From positions 62,001 through 126,000 of the forward strand of contig OZ249404.1 of the NCBI GenBank assembly GCA_965235075.1: a stretch of 64,000 bases of DNA. The letters are read 5' to 3'. The position numbers and the translations under genes are program-made. How positions within the stretch are numbered: the first letter of the stretch is position 1; every line of letters starts with the position of its first letter. This DNA is from Fontibacterium medardense. GTDB taxonomy: Bacteria; Pseudomonadota; Alphaproteobacteria; Pelagibacterales; Pelagibacteraceae. Below are positions 50,868 through 59,550 of the stretch, in pieces. The notes under the pieces were generated by a model. The model was not told the DNA's origin. It did not search any database and saw only the letters and a list, made by a program, of their open reading frames with translations.

Positions 50868-50876
50868 GGGGGGGGG
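50868..50876. repeat. G9 homopolymer tract in the divergent promoter region
   Basis: Nine consecutive G (C9 on the strand of the OMP operon) in a very AT-rich genome, 51 nt upstream of the barrel protein start and 130 nt before the divergent unknown gene. Such tracts change length by slippage and can switch promoter spacing. No clear -10/-35 pair flanks it in my reading. Confidence 0.7.
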
Positions 50877-51005
50877 CAATGATAGATTTCGTATACAAAT
50901 TTTATACCTAATTTTTAGGCTTAAAATGATCAATTCATTGGGTTTAATGGTGATATATATGTCACAAAGTTAATCTAAATTATTTAAATTTTTAATAAAT
51001 TGAAT

Positions 51006-51458
51006 ATGACAAAAGGGTACTTAGGTTGGCGTGGGGTTATTAAGCTTGCAAAAGAACTCGACTATAGCTGGCAAGAGGTCTGCGAAGTTTTGTATCGAAA
51101 GAAGGTAAATCCTAAAACAACCTATGATCAAATTGTAATTTGTGCTCGAATTAAATATGACCTTGAACTTATTAAAGCAGGAGTATTTTTGAGGAATTGT
51201 AATGATGGTCGAATTATAAAACCTCTTAAATATGAAAAAGATATTCACTATGTTGTCAGAGCAAATCTTTCGACCTTTAAAGATTATTTAAATAAACGTT
51301 CAAAACTAAAGATTAATTCTAATTCAGATGTTTTTAGAGCTATTCGAGATATGTACGCGAAAAAAATGAGATTATATCCCGATAAAATTAAGAAAGCCTT
51401 CAGAGAAATTTTACCTGCGCCACAGGTTGTGGCGCAATTGCAAAATAATATTAAATAA
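51006..51458 (+). CDS. Uncharacterised soluble protein, first of a three-gene set
   Basis: A 150-residue protein rich in basic residues, opening MTKGYLGWRGVIKLAKELDYSWQ (first 20 given in parts) and containing two cysteines. No signal or span. The 3' end codes PAPQVVAQLQNN through a 9 bp GC-rich hairpin (TGCGCCACA-ggt-TGTGGCGCA at 51416-51436) within the coding frame. I use ATG at 51006; a TTG at 51000 is possible. Family unknown. Confidence 0.6.
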   Translation: MTKGYLGWRGVIKLAKELDYSWQEVCEVLYRKKVNPKTTYDQIVICARIKYDLELIKAGVFLRNCNDGRIIKPLKYEKDIHYVVRANLSTFKDYLNKRSKLKINSNSDVFRAIRDMYAKKMRLYPDKIKKAFREILPAPQVVAQLQNNIK

Positions 51459-51493
51459 AAGATTATCTCCAAAATTAACTACAGGAGAAAATC

Positions 51494-52072
51494 ATGAGTA
51501 AAATAAATAATGAAGTAAAGACAACCTCTATTAAAAGAATTAATGCTAATAGAGAGAATTCTAAAAAGAGCACAGGACCCAAAACTTCAAGTGGTAAATT
51601 TAGATCTTGTCGCAATGCATTAAAGCACGGCCTTGATTCTAGGAAACATCTAATTATTGGCGAGGACGTTAAAGAGTTTCAGGAAATGAAAGAAACTTAC
51701 ATTAAAATGTTAGAGCCTTTAAATATTCTTGAGGTTGAAGAATGCATGCAGATTATTGCAATGAGTTGGAAGATTAGAAGATTTTCTGTTGTTGAAACAG
51801 GTCTTTATAATCAAGATATGATGCAACAATTAAAAAATAGTACCAATGAGATTTCTGCAATTTTACTAAAACGACCTGATTTTGAAAGTATTGCAAAAGA
51901 GCTTGATCAAGTTCCAGAACTGCAAGGTCTTGCATTTAGAAGGGATTGTAAGGAAGAAAATGCAAATATTAAACTGAATACGATGTATGTCAGATTAGTA
52001 ATTACTCGAAATAAGTTGCTTGAGAATTATTTTGCAAGAAAAAATTGGAATAACAATAAAAAAATACATTAA
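51494..52072 (+). CDS. Uncharacterised protein with an NRENSKKSTGPKTSSGK motif
   Basis: A 192-residue basic protein whose N-terminal third carries the motif INANRENSKKSTGPKTSSGK then NALKHGLDSRKH, a recognisable family found in many genomes near mobile or repeat elements but without a known function. The rest is helical. A GGAG ribosome site precedes the ATG. It lies between two unknown genes on the same strand. Confidence 0.75.
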   Translation: MSKINNEVKTTSIKRINANRENSKKSTGPKTSSGKFRSCRNALKHGLDSRKHLIIGEDVKEFQEMKETYIKMLEPLNILEVEECMQIIAMSWKIRRFSVVETGLYNQDMMQQLKNSTNEISAILLKRPDFESIAKELDQVPELQGLAFRRDCKEENANIKLNTMYVRLVITRNKLLENYFARKNWNNNKKIH

Positions 52073-52081
52073 GGAGGATTT

Positions 52082-52546
52082 GTGAAAAAATTATATTTTA
52101 GTGAAAGAGAAAAAAAACTTTCCAGTTCATTCTCTAAAAAGAATGACTATTACAAAGACTGTTATTTAGGCGAAACGAAGCCAATATTAGATCGTAAAAT
52201 CAAAGACTTAGAAAAAAAGATGATTAATGATTACAAGGTTCAATTAAAAGCTTCAAAAAACAAAACAGAACAAGAATGGCTTAAAAACTTTATTATTACC
52301 TTTGAAGAACCTAATCATGTTGTTGAAAAGGAAATAGTTCCTGAAGTTAATAAAGTAGTTGAAGAAAATTTTGTTAAAAAGGTTGAAGTGAAGAAAAAAG
52401 AACCTTTTGTCTTTAAAACAGAGCGTCCTCGGATTGATACTAGTCGATATGTGTATTGGTGTAATCCTTATGAACCGATTAACAGAGGTAAACTTGGAAG
52501 TACGCAGAGTTGGCGAAAAGAGAAAAAATTTCCAATTTATTATTGA
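52082..52546 (+). CDS. Uncharacterised Lys-rich protein
   Basis: A 154-residue hydrophilic, Lys/Glu-rich protein, helical in the middle (VPEVNKVVEENFVKKVEV) and ending with an aromatic, Pro-containing section (RYVYWCNPYEPINRGKL). It starts with GTG behind a perfect AAGGAGGA ribosome site, 9 nt after the preceding stop, so the start is well supported. Function unknown. Confidence 0.65.
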   Translation: MKKLYFSEREKKLSSSFSKKNDYYKDCYLGETKPILDRKIKDLEKKMINDYKVQLKASKNKTEQEWLKNFIITFEEPNHVVEKEIVPEVNKVVEENFVKKVEVKKKEPFVFKTERPRIDTSRYVYWCNPYEPINRGKLGSTQSWRKEKKFPIYY

Positions 52547-52572
52547 GGAAATTTAAGAATCACATTAGAGTA

Positions 52573-52624
52573 ACACTTACTAATAAGGCGAACTTTGTAA
52601 TGGGAAGCTGTATTTAGTGAGTGT
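52573..52624 (+). repeat. Stem-loop before rmuC
   Basis: ACACTTACTAA (52573-52583) pairs with TTAGTGAGTGT (52614-52624) over 11 bp (one G-U) around a 30 nt loop with GGCGAAC and GGGAAGC. It ends 35 nt before the rmuC ATG. It could be a leader element, a terminator remnant or an unannotated RNA. Confidence 0.4.
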
Positions 52625-52659
52625 CCTCTATCTCTCTTTACAATTTTCCCTAAATTTTT

Positions 52660-53553
52660 ATGACTGAAATAGTAATTATTATTACCTGTGCCGTTGTTGT
52701 TGCATTTATTTCTTATAATTTTTTTAAAGGCAAAAATAGTGGCGACAATAATCTATTAAGTTCACAGCTTGCAGATTTAATTGTTAGGTTTTCTAAAGTA
52801 GAGGAGGCCACAAAGAATATTTCAAGTACTCAAGCTTCAATTGATAATACCTTTAAAAGCTTTGAAGGAATGTTGAATGATCGTCAAGAAAGAGGTGCTT
52901 TTTCTGAGATGGAACTTGAGAAGTTATTAAAAGATAGACTTCCTTCGCAGTATTTAAAATTTCAACACACTTTAAGTAATAACAAGCGAGTGGATTGCTT
53001 AATTGATTTAGGTGAAAATTCGCAAAAAATTGGAATCGATTCAAAGTTTGTTCTAGATAATTATAAATATCTCCGCTCTGCAAAAACCGATGAAGAGATT
53101 AAGAAATATAAGAAATTATTCGAAGAAGATGTTGTTAATAATATTAAAAAGATCTCAAGCGATTACATAATAAGTGGCGAAACTACTCCTCATGCCATTA
53201 TGTTTATTAGATCAGAGGCTGTTTATCGTGAGATTAGTGAGAGTAATTTAATAAGCAAGGGTTTGGAGAAAAATGTTCTTATTGTTTCTCCAAGTTTACT
53301 TTGGGGATTATTAAATACTCTTCGCATGTTTTTAAAAGATTCTGAGATGAGTAAAAAAGCCCAAGTAGTCATTAAAGAAATTGGAATTATTGGCAAAGAT
53401 ATTGGTCGTTTAGCAGAGAGAGTTGCTGATGTTGAGAATAGATTTAATCAAGTATCAGAACAGTTTAGAGGCATTAAAGTTTCAGCAGATAAAATTCAAA
53501 GTAGAGCTGAAAAGATTCAGGAATTAGAATCTAAGGATGAGATTACTAAATGA
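52660..53553 (+). CDS. rmuC: DNA recombination protein RmuC
   Basis: A 297-residue RmuC: an N-terminal membrane span (3-20), a coiled-coil linker and the RmuC nuclease-like domain (LDKDRLPSQYLKF-type start, DCLIDLGENSQKIGIDSKF and VLIVSPSLLWGLLNTL). It limits inversions at short inverted repeats. The protein is shorter than E. coli RmuC because the coiled-coil linker is short. It overlaps sbcB by 4 nt. Confidence 0.9.
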   Translation: MTEIVIIITCAVVVAFISYNFFKGKNSGDNNLLSSQLADLIVRFSKVEEATKNISSTQASIDNTFKSFEGMLNDRQERGAFSEMELEKLLKDRLPSQYLKFQHTLSNNKRVDCLIDLGENSQKIGIDSKFVLDNYKYLRSAKTDEEIKKYKKLFEEDVVNNIKKISSDYIISGETTPHAIMFIRSEAVYREISESNLISKGLEKNVLIVSPSLLWGLLNTLRMFLKDSEMSKKAQVVIKEIGIIGKDIGRLAERVADVENRFNQVSEQFRGIKVSADKIQSRAEKIQELESKDEITK

Positions 53554-54974
53554 ACTACGTATTCTACGATTTTGAAACAAGTGGCAGATCCAGTTCTTGG
53601 GATCAGATTATTGAAGTAGGTGCTGTATTAGTTAATGATGATTTTCAAGTTTTAGCAGATCCACTCAATATTAGATGTTCATTAAAGCCAGGTCTTGTAC
53701 CAGAGCCTTATGCATTAATTGTAAATAATACGACACCGCAAATTCTTAGAAAAACAAATTTATCTCATTACGGGATGCTATCGCAAATGGTTGAGCAATT
53801 TAATAAATGGTCACCTGCAGTATTTGTTGGTTACAACTCAATTAGTTTTGACGAAGAGTTTCTTCGTAAAAGTTTATTTAAAACTTTAAATGAACCTTAT
53901 CTAACTCAGTACAGTGGAAACAAACGTGCAGATATTTTAGGTTTAATTAGAACTGCACACTTATATTATCCTGATTGCATCAAAACTCCAATGAGTGACA
54001 AAGGGAATGCGGTATTTAAATTAGCTGAGCTTACCGAGATGAACGGAATAAAACATGATAACGCGCACAGTGCTTTATCAGATGTGATGGCAACTATTGG
54101 TATTGCTCAAATTATAAAAGATAAAGCTCCATCTGTTTGGAAGGCAAGTTTGATGACAACTAGTAAAACTGAAGTGAATGCTATTGTTGAGAAAGAGAAA
54201 ATATTTTGTGTGAATGAATATTTCTACGGCAAAGCTCGTCCCTTTGCTGTCACATTCGTTTGTTTTCATCCAAAATATAACTGGCCACAATGCTTTGATT
54301 TAAAAAGTGATCCAAGTACTTATTTAAAAATGCCCTATGCGCAGCTGAAGGAAGAATTAAAGAAGAGTCCTAAAGTTATTCGTAGCATTAAGAATAACAA
54401 ACATCCTGTAATTATGAGTCCAAATTATGCAATAAACTTTGAAGGATACAAACAACTGGGTGCTTCTAAATTATTAGAGCGAGCAAATATGATTCAATCT
54501 AATAAAGAATTTAAAGATAAAGTTGCTAAAATTTTAAGTGAAGAAGCAGATGATAAAGAAGCTTTAGATTCACAAGTTGGTCTTATGGCAGAGGAATCTA
54601 TTTATGCGGGAGGATTTGCAAAGCCGGAGGATCAAAAGATGATGGTAGATTTTCATAAATCTGATTGGAAAGGTAAAATTGGATTGAGCGAAAAGTTTAA
54701 AGATGAAAGATTTTCTTATTTTGCAAAAAGGTTAATTTATGAGGAAAACCCTGAGGTTTTAGGCAAAGATGAGTATAAGAAAATACATCGTGCTATTGCA
54801 GGACAAATTCTTTCAACTAACGATGAGAAGTGGAACACAGTTCCTAAAGCATTTAAGGATATTGATGATTTACGAGTTAAATACGATGAGCTTAAGGATG
54901 AAAAAACTTTAGGAATGCTTGATGATTTAAGTGAATATATTGAAGAAATTCAAACAAAATATGAGAGTGCTTAG
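53550..54974 (+). CDS. sbcB: Exodeoxyribonuclease I
   Basis: A 474-residue 3'-5' exonuclease of the DEDDh type: FYDFETSGRSS (the two acidic residues near 8-10), YNSISFDEEFLRKSLF, and HDNAHSALSDVMAT (His and Asp). The SH3-like and helical C-terminal domains follow. It acts in recombination and mismatch repair; coupling to rmuC (ATGA overlap) makes a recombination-related pair. Confidence 0.92.
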   Translation: MNYVFYDFETSGRSSSWDQIIEVGAVLVNDDFQVLADPLNIRCSLKPGLVPEPYALIVNNTTPQILRKTNLSHYGMLSQMVEQFNKWSPAVFVGYNSISFDEEFLRKSLFKTLNEPYLTQYSGNKRADILGLIRTAHLYYPDCIKTPMSDKGNAVFKLAELTEMNGIKHDNAHSALSDVMATIGIAQIIKDKAPSVWKASLMTTSKTEVNAIVEKEKIFCVNEYFYGKARPFAVTFVCFHPKYNWPQCFDLKSDPSTYLKMPYAQLKEELKKSPKVIRSIKNNKHPVIMSPNYAINFEGYKQLGASKLLERANMIQSNKEFKDKVAKILSEEADDKEALDSQVGLMAEESIYAGGFAKPEDQKMMVDFHKSDWKGKIGLSEKFKDERFSYFAKRLIYEENPEVLGKDEYKKIHRAIAGQILSTNDEKWNTVPKAFKDIDDLRVKYDELKDEKTLGMLDDLSEYIEEIQTKYESA

Positions 54975-55029
54975 TTGACAATTTATTAATGATTACTATT
55001 CTTAATTCATAACAACCTTTAGAGATTCT

Positions 55030-55350
55030 ATGGCAACAATTAAAGTAACAGATGAAAATTTTGATCAAATAGTTTTAAAAAGCGACAAACCTTTCGTGCA
55101 AAGATTTACAGCAGAATGGTGTGGCCCTTGCAAGATGATAGCGCCATTACTTGAAGAATTATCAGATGAGATGAAAGATAAAGTTTTATTTGGAAGTCAT
55201 AACATTGATGATGAGCCAAATACTCCAACAAAATTTGGAGTACGTGGTATTCCAACTATGTTGTTGTTTAAAGGCGGCAAAGTGGTGGACACTAAAGTTG
55301 GCGCTTCTTCAAAGCAACAAATCAAAGATTGGATTTTATCTAAAATCTAA
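55030..55350 (+). CDS. trxA: Thioredoxin
   Basis: A 106-residue thioredoxin with the redox site AEWCGPCKM (Cys31, Cys34), a cis-proline in GIPTMLLFKGG and the expected fold length. It serves general reduction, possibly including ArsC. It ends overlapping the convergent folC stop by 4 nt. Confidence 0.94.
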   Translation: MATIKVTDENFDQIVLKSDKPFVQRFTAEWCGPCKMIAPLLEELSDEMKDKVLFGSHNIDDEPNTPTKFGVRGIPTMLLFKGGKVVDTKVGASSKQQIKDWILSKI

Positions 55351-56645
55351 TTAAGATTTAAAACTTCACCCATTAAGTACAGCGACCCTGTGATGATGAT
55401 AATTGCATTAGGATCTTCATTTGCAATTTCATGAAGAGCTTCTGTTATTCCTTTTGAGGTATTTGCTTTAATACCAAATTCATTTGCAACTTTGGCTAAA
55501 ACTTTTGGATCTTGCGAATTGTCCTGATTTGGAATTGAAATTGTTTTAAGTGCTGTGATTGTTGATGAGAAATGTTTTAGAAATACTTTTGGATCTTTTG
55601 TATTTAACATTCCAAGGATCATATAAATCTTTTTTCCTTTTAATGTTTCAAGAAATTTATGAACTGCATCTGCTGCAGCTTCATTGTGAGCGCCATCTAA
55701 ATAAAGTTGATTGTTTGGATTAATATATTCTAATAGTTTTCCTTTTGTGATCTTCTCTAATCTTGCTCTGTGCTTTGTATTTTTTAATGCTTGATTTACT
55801 TTTTTAGCATCTAGTTTTTTTAATATTTTTTGTGCTGCTGCAATTGCAGTTCCAGCATTAATAAGTTGATGATCACCATTTAGAGAGGGCAGGTCCAGAT
55901 CAAATAAAGATTGATCATCTTGATAGATGAATCTGCCATTTTCTTTACTAACTTGAAAATCTTCACCAAAGATAAATCTTGGTGAACTATTCTTTTCTGT
56001 TTCTTTATCGATTTGTTTCAAAACTGCTGATGATTGTTTTGCAATAATGATCTGTGTGTCTGGTTTTAATATTCCACATTTCTCTTTTGTAATCTTCTCT
56101 AATGTATCTCCTAAAAATTCCATGTGATCATAACTGATTGGAGTTATGATTTGTGCAATGGGATTATTAATAACTGCGGTAGTATCTAATCGTCCACCAA
56201 GACCACATTCTAATATTGTGTAATCTGCAGGCTGTTTTTGAAATGCAAGGTATGTTGCTGAAGTTGTTGCCTCAAAAAAGGTTAAGCTAATATTATTCTT
56301 TTGAATGGTTTCCATCGTTTGCTTTAAGACTTCATTAAGCAATTCATCGCTAATTTCTTTATCTTTTAAGATGATCCGTTCATTAAATCTTTGCAGATGC
56401 GGAGAGACATACATGTTCACGGTTTTGCCGTGATGCTCGAGAATAGATTTTAAAAAAGCACAAGTTGAACCTTTGCCTTTAGTGCCCACACAATTGATAA
56501 CGTTTTTTAATTTATCTTGTGGGTTATTAAGTTTTTGAAGAAGGATTTTTATTCTATCTAAGGATAGATCTATTTTTTTAGGATGTAGGCTGAGTAATTG
56601 ATCCAAGAGGACTTTGTTGCTGTTCGCTGATGATATTTGAGTCAC
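55347..56645 (-). CDS. folC: Folylpolyglutamate/dihydrofolate synthase
   Basis: A 432-residue Mur-ligase-family enzyme: LHPKKIDLSLDRIK at the start, ATP site GTKGKGSTCAFLKSIL (51-66), Mg ligand region ECGLGGRLDTT, and C-terminal YLDGAHNEAAADA. It adds glutamate to folate and makes dihydrofolate from dihydropteroate. The start overlaps accD by 68 nt, which is long, but no better in-frame start is present. Confidence 0.93.
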   Translation of the reverse strand: MTQISSANSNKVLLDQLLSLHPKKIDLSLDRIKILLQKLNNPQDKLKNVINCVGTKGKGSTCAFLKSILEHHGKTVNMYVSPHLQRFNERIILKDKEISDELLNEVLKQTMETIQKNNISLTFFEATTSATYLAFQKQPADYTILECGLGGRLDTTAVINNPIAQIITPISYDHMEFLGDTLEKITKEKCGILKPDTQIIIAKQSSAVLKQIDKETEKNSSPRFIFGEDFQVSKENGRFIYQDDQSLFDLDLPSLNGDHQLINAGTAIAAAQKILKKLDAKKVNQALKNTKHRARLEKITKGKLLEYINPNNQLYLDGAHNEAAADAVHKFLETLKGKKIYMILGMLNTKDPKVFLKHFSSTITALKTISIPNQDNSQDPKVLAKVANEFGIKANTSKGITEALHEIANEDPNAIIIITGSLYLMGEVLNLN

Positions 56646-57519
56646 TTAGGAAGACCTTATTTTTATTAGTAAGTTGCGATATTAAAGTACTTATGACTTT
56701 TGGTAAATCTTTTCTTTGAACAACTAAATCGATTTGACCTTTCTCTTGTAAATATTCTGCCGTTTGAAATTCTGGCGGAAGTTCTTCTCTAACAGTTTCT
56801 TTAATAACTCGTGCACCTGCAAATGCAATAAGCGCTTTTGGTTCTGCAATATTAATGTCTCCTAGTAGCGCAATGGATGCTGTGGTTCCACCTGTTGTTG
56901 GATCAAGACAAACTGAAATGAATGGAAGTTTTTCTTGTTTTAAAGAATTGATAGCTGCAATCATTCTTGGCATTTGCATTAATGAAAAATTAGACTCTTG
57001 CATTCGCATACCACCACTTGTTGAAAAGAAAACGTAGGCAAGTTTATTAGCATAAGCAAATTCAGCCCCTGCAACAAAAGCTTCACCAGCAGCTCGTCCA
57101 ACAGAGCCACCCATAAAATTAAAATTCATTGCACCTGCTACAAGATAAATATTATTTACTTTACCCGTTGCAAGAACTACCGAGTCATGTTGACCGGTGT
57201 CTTCTCGGGCTTGTTTTAATCTCATTCCATAACTTTTTGAATCTGTAAAAAGAAGAGGATCATCGATGGCTGGAAGCATTGGAGATATTTCTTGATACTG
57301 TCCTTCATCAAATAAAATTTGAAATCTTTCTTTGGGTTCGATGCGGTGATGTTTGTTACATTTGTTACAAACGAATAAATTTTCTTTTAAATCTTGTTTA
57401 TAAAGAACGGCACCACAAGAACAATTCTCCCACAATTTTCCTTCAGGTCCGATTTTTACACGGAATAGATTTTTAATTTTTGGTTTAATCCGTTTAAATT
57501 TATCTGTAATCCAATTCAT
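56578..57519 (-). CDS. accD: Acetyl-CoA carboxylase carboxyltransferase beta subunit
   Basis: A 313-residue AccD. The N-terminal zinc ribbon is CSCGAVLYKQDL then VCNKCNKHHR (about 33-57); the crotonase-like core has VAGAMNFNFMGGSVGRAAGEAF and FFSTSGGMRMQE. It transfers carboxyl to acetyl-CoA in fatty acid synthesis. The gene starts in an ATGA overlap with trpA. Confidence 0.94.
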   Translation of the reverse strand: MNWITDKFKRIKPKIKNLFRVKIGPEGKLWENCSCGAVLYKQDLKENLFVCNKCNKHHRIEPKERFQILFDEGQYQEISPMLPAIDDPLLFTDSKSYGMRLKQAREDTGQHDSVVLATGKVNNIYLVAGAMNFNFMGGSVGRAAGEAFVAGAEFAYANKLAYVFFSTSGGMRMQESNFSLMQMPRMIAAINSLKQEKLPFISVCLDPTTGGTTASIALLGDINIAEPKALIAFAGARVIKETVREELPPEFQTAEYLQEKGQIDLVVQRKDLPKVISTLISQLTNKNKVFLSDSNIISEQQQSPLGSITQPTS

Positions 57520-58319
57520 TGTATTTTAGATCTTAATGATTTTACTATTTTGTTGAGTGTTTTTACAGGGCTCTTCTTAGCCTTTAATGAGTCTGTAATT
57601 CCTTTGCATAATTGACTGCCCACCACTAAACCATCCGCCGCTCTTAAAGATTTGATAGTTTTTTCAGTAATACCAAAGCCAATGACGATGTTTTTATTTT
57701 TGTTAATTCTTTTTATTTTAAAGTAATTTTTTAATATTTTTTTTGAGCTTACTTTTAATTTTCCGCCTGTCGTTGACAGCATAGAGATATAATAGATCAT
57801 ATCGTGAGAGTGTTTTACGATTTGCTTCATTCGCTCATCCGATGTTGTTGGAGCTAAAAGTTGGACAAAGTTGATGTGATGTTTTTTACATTTATCTGCA
57901 AATTCTTTATTTTCCGGAAAGGGTAAATCCACCACAATAAGCCCATCTACACCTATGTTTTTACACTTATTTAAGAATTTATTTTCACCATATTGGATGA
58001 TCTGATTATAATAACCCATCAGAATAGTAGGCTTTGCAGTGATAGTTTTTTTAAAATTTTTAACGATTTCAAATACATCATTTAATTTTATTCCATTTTT
58101 TAAAGCGCGGTATGAACTGTTTTGAATTTGTTTACCATCAGCAACAGATGTGTTGTGGGGCATTCCAATCTCACAAATATCAACATATGGAGAAATTGAT
58201 TTTAGAATATCTAAACTCATCTTCTTGTTGTTATCCCCTGCAACAATGTAAGTAAGTAGAGCTGGTCTTTTTTCTAATTTACAATTTTCAAATGCGAGTG
58301 TGATGTTTTCGTTAATCAT
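57516..58319 (-). CDS. trpA: Tryptophan synthase alpha chain, divergent
   Basis: A 267-residue TIM-barrel protein in the trpF-trpB-trpA order. The catalytic acids remain: Glu50 in ICEIGMP and Asp61 in SVADGKQI. The neighbouring PFSDP segment reads PHNTS, the GVTG phosphate loop reads STTGG, and GFGI is kept (214-217), ending VVGSQLCKG. It should release indole from indole-3-glycerol phosphate. I use the ATG at 58319, which overlaps trpB by 8 nt. Confidence 0.85.
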   Translation of the reverse strand: MINENITLAFENCKLEKRPALLTYIVAGDNNKKMSLDILKSISPYVDICEIGMPHNTSVADGKQIQNSSYRALKNGIKLNDVFEIVKNFKKTITAKPTILMGYYNQIIQYGENKFLNKCKNIGVDGLIVVDLPFPENKEFADKCKKHHINFVQLLAPTTSDERMKQIVKHSHDMIYYISMLSTTGGKLKVSSKKILKNYFKIKRINKNKNIVIGFGITEKTIKSLRAADGLVVGSQLCKGITDSLKAKKSPVKTLNKIVKSLRSKIQ

Positions 58320-59550
58320 GATTTTTACCAAGTCGTTTTAATAAAATTGATTCATCTTTCTTTGCATCGCCACATGAATTTACAACGATGATTGTGTCTT
58401 TACTTAATTTTGGTGCAAGTTTAATAGCTGTTGCAAATGCATGTGATGGCTCAAGGGATGGTCTAATTTTTTCCATACTTGCAACTAATTTGTAAGCTGC
58501 CAATGCTTCTTCATCTGAAGCAGAAGTATATCTTGCTCTTTTTGCATCTTTTAAAAAGCAATGAAGAGGGGACACGCCTGGATAATCTAAGCCTGCGCTT
58601 ATGGATTGAGTTTTACTAATTTGTCCTTCTTTATCTTGAACTACATATTGCGCAGCTCCGTGCAGAATTCCAATTTTAGATTTATTGGTAAGAGGTGCCG
58701 CATGCAGTCTGCTATTATTAGGACCGCCCGCTTCAACACCAATAAACTCAACTTGAGATTTATTATAATCCATAAATGAATTCCAAAATCCAATTGCAGA
58801 AGAACCTCCGCCTACACAATTAATTAATTTTAATTTCTTTGGAATTTTTCCAAATTCTTTTTTTATTTGAACAATAAGTTCCCTTGAAATTTGCGCTGTA
58901 CTCCACGCACAAATTTTAACAAATATATTAGGTCCTACCGTTGAGCCAACACACATATGTGTGGTGTCGCAATTTGAAACCCAGTAACGCATACAATCTG
59001 AAACAGCATCGACTAGTGTTTTGCTGCCAGAATCTACTGGTATAATTTCTGCACCATTTGCACGTATCGCATCACAATTTGGTTTTTGTCGTGCCATATC
59101 TTTGGTGCCCATAAATATTTTACATTTAAGTCCAAATTTTTTAGCAGCCATTGAAAGCATTTTTCCAGCGTAACCCGCACCTGTATCACCGATGATATAT
59201 TTTTTACCTGCATGCTTACAAATAAGTGCGTGAACAATTGCATTGTAAATTTTATGAGCTCCCCCGTTTGCTTCGCTCACAACTTTTGCATGAATCTGCG
59301 CGCCACCCAATTGATGGGATAAGTTATAAAGTTTTATAAATGAAGTGGGAGTGCCTACGTAATGTTTAAAATAATAGTCTCTTTCTTTTATAAATTTCTT
59401 ATTTCGTCTTAATTTGTTAAAAAGTTTTGTAAGGTCATCGATGGGTTTTTTAAGCGTTTCTGGAACAAAGTTACCGCCAAATTTACCAGCATATAAATAG
59501 TTTTTATCGTGCTGATCGATGACGGGTTTTCCTTTTTGTATTCTAATCAT
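58312..59550 (-). CDS. trpB: Tryptophan synthase beta chain-like PLP enzyme, highly divergent
   Basis: A 412-residue TrpB-fold PLP enzyme. GKFGGNFVPETL, the PLP lysine Lys100 in GGAHKIYN, CVGGGSSAIG and SISAGLDYPGVSPLH are recognisable. However, several near-invariant TrpB residues differ: the KRED stretch before the lysine reads KVVSEA, the catalytic Glu109 position is Asp122 (GDTGAGYAG in place of ETGAGQHG), HPYP reads NIFV, and the NLSGRGDKD end reads NSCGDAKKD, placing Cys393 where Ser377 contacts the PLP ring nitrogen. It is in a normal trpF-B-A operon with 4-8 nt overlaps. Confidence 0.85.
   Translation of the reverse strand: MIRIQKGKPVIDQHDKNYLYAGKFGGNFVPETLKKPIDDLTKLFNKLRRNKKFIKERDYYFKHYVGTPTSFIKLYNLSHQLGGAQIHAKVVSEANGGAHKIYNAIVHALICKHAGKKYIIGDTGAGYAGKMLSMAAKKFGLKCKIFMGTKDMARQKPNCDAIRANGAEIIPVDSGSKTLVDAVSDCMRYWVSNCDTTHMCVGSTVGPNIFVKICAWSTAQISRELIVQIKKEFGKIPKKLKLINCVGGGSSAIGFWNSFMDYNKSQVEFIGVEAGGPNNSRLHAAPLTNKSKIGILHGAAQYVVQDKEGQISKTQSISAGLDYPGVSPLHCFLKDAKRARYTSASDEEALAAYKLVASMEKIRPSLEPSHAFATAIKLAPKLSKDTIIVVNSCGDAKKDESILLKRLGKNHD

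Noticed and set aside
50950..50965. CRP/FNR-like GTGATATATATGTCAC
   Set aside because: The half-site spacing is not that of CRP or FNR sites and the centre is plain AT; not distinguishable from chance.
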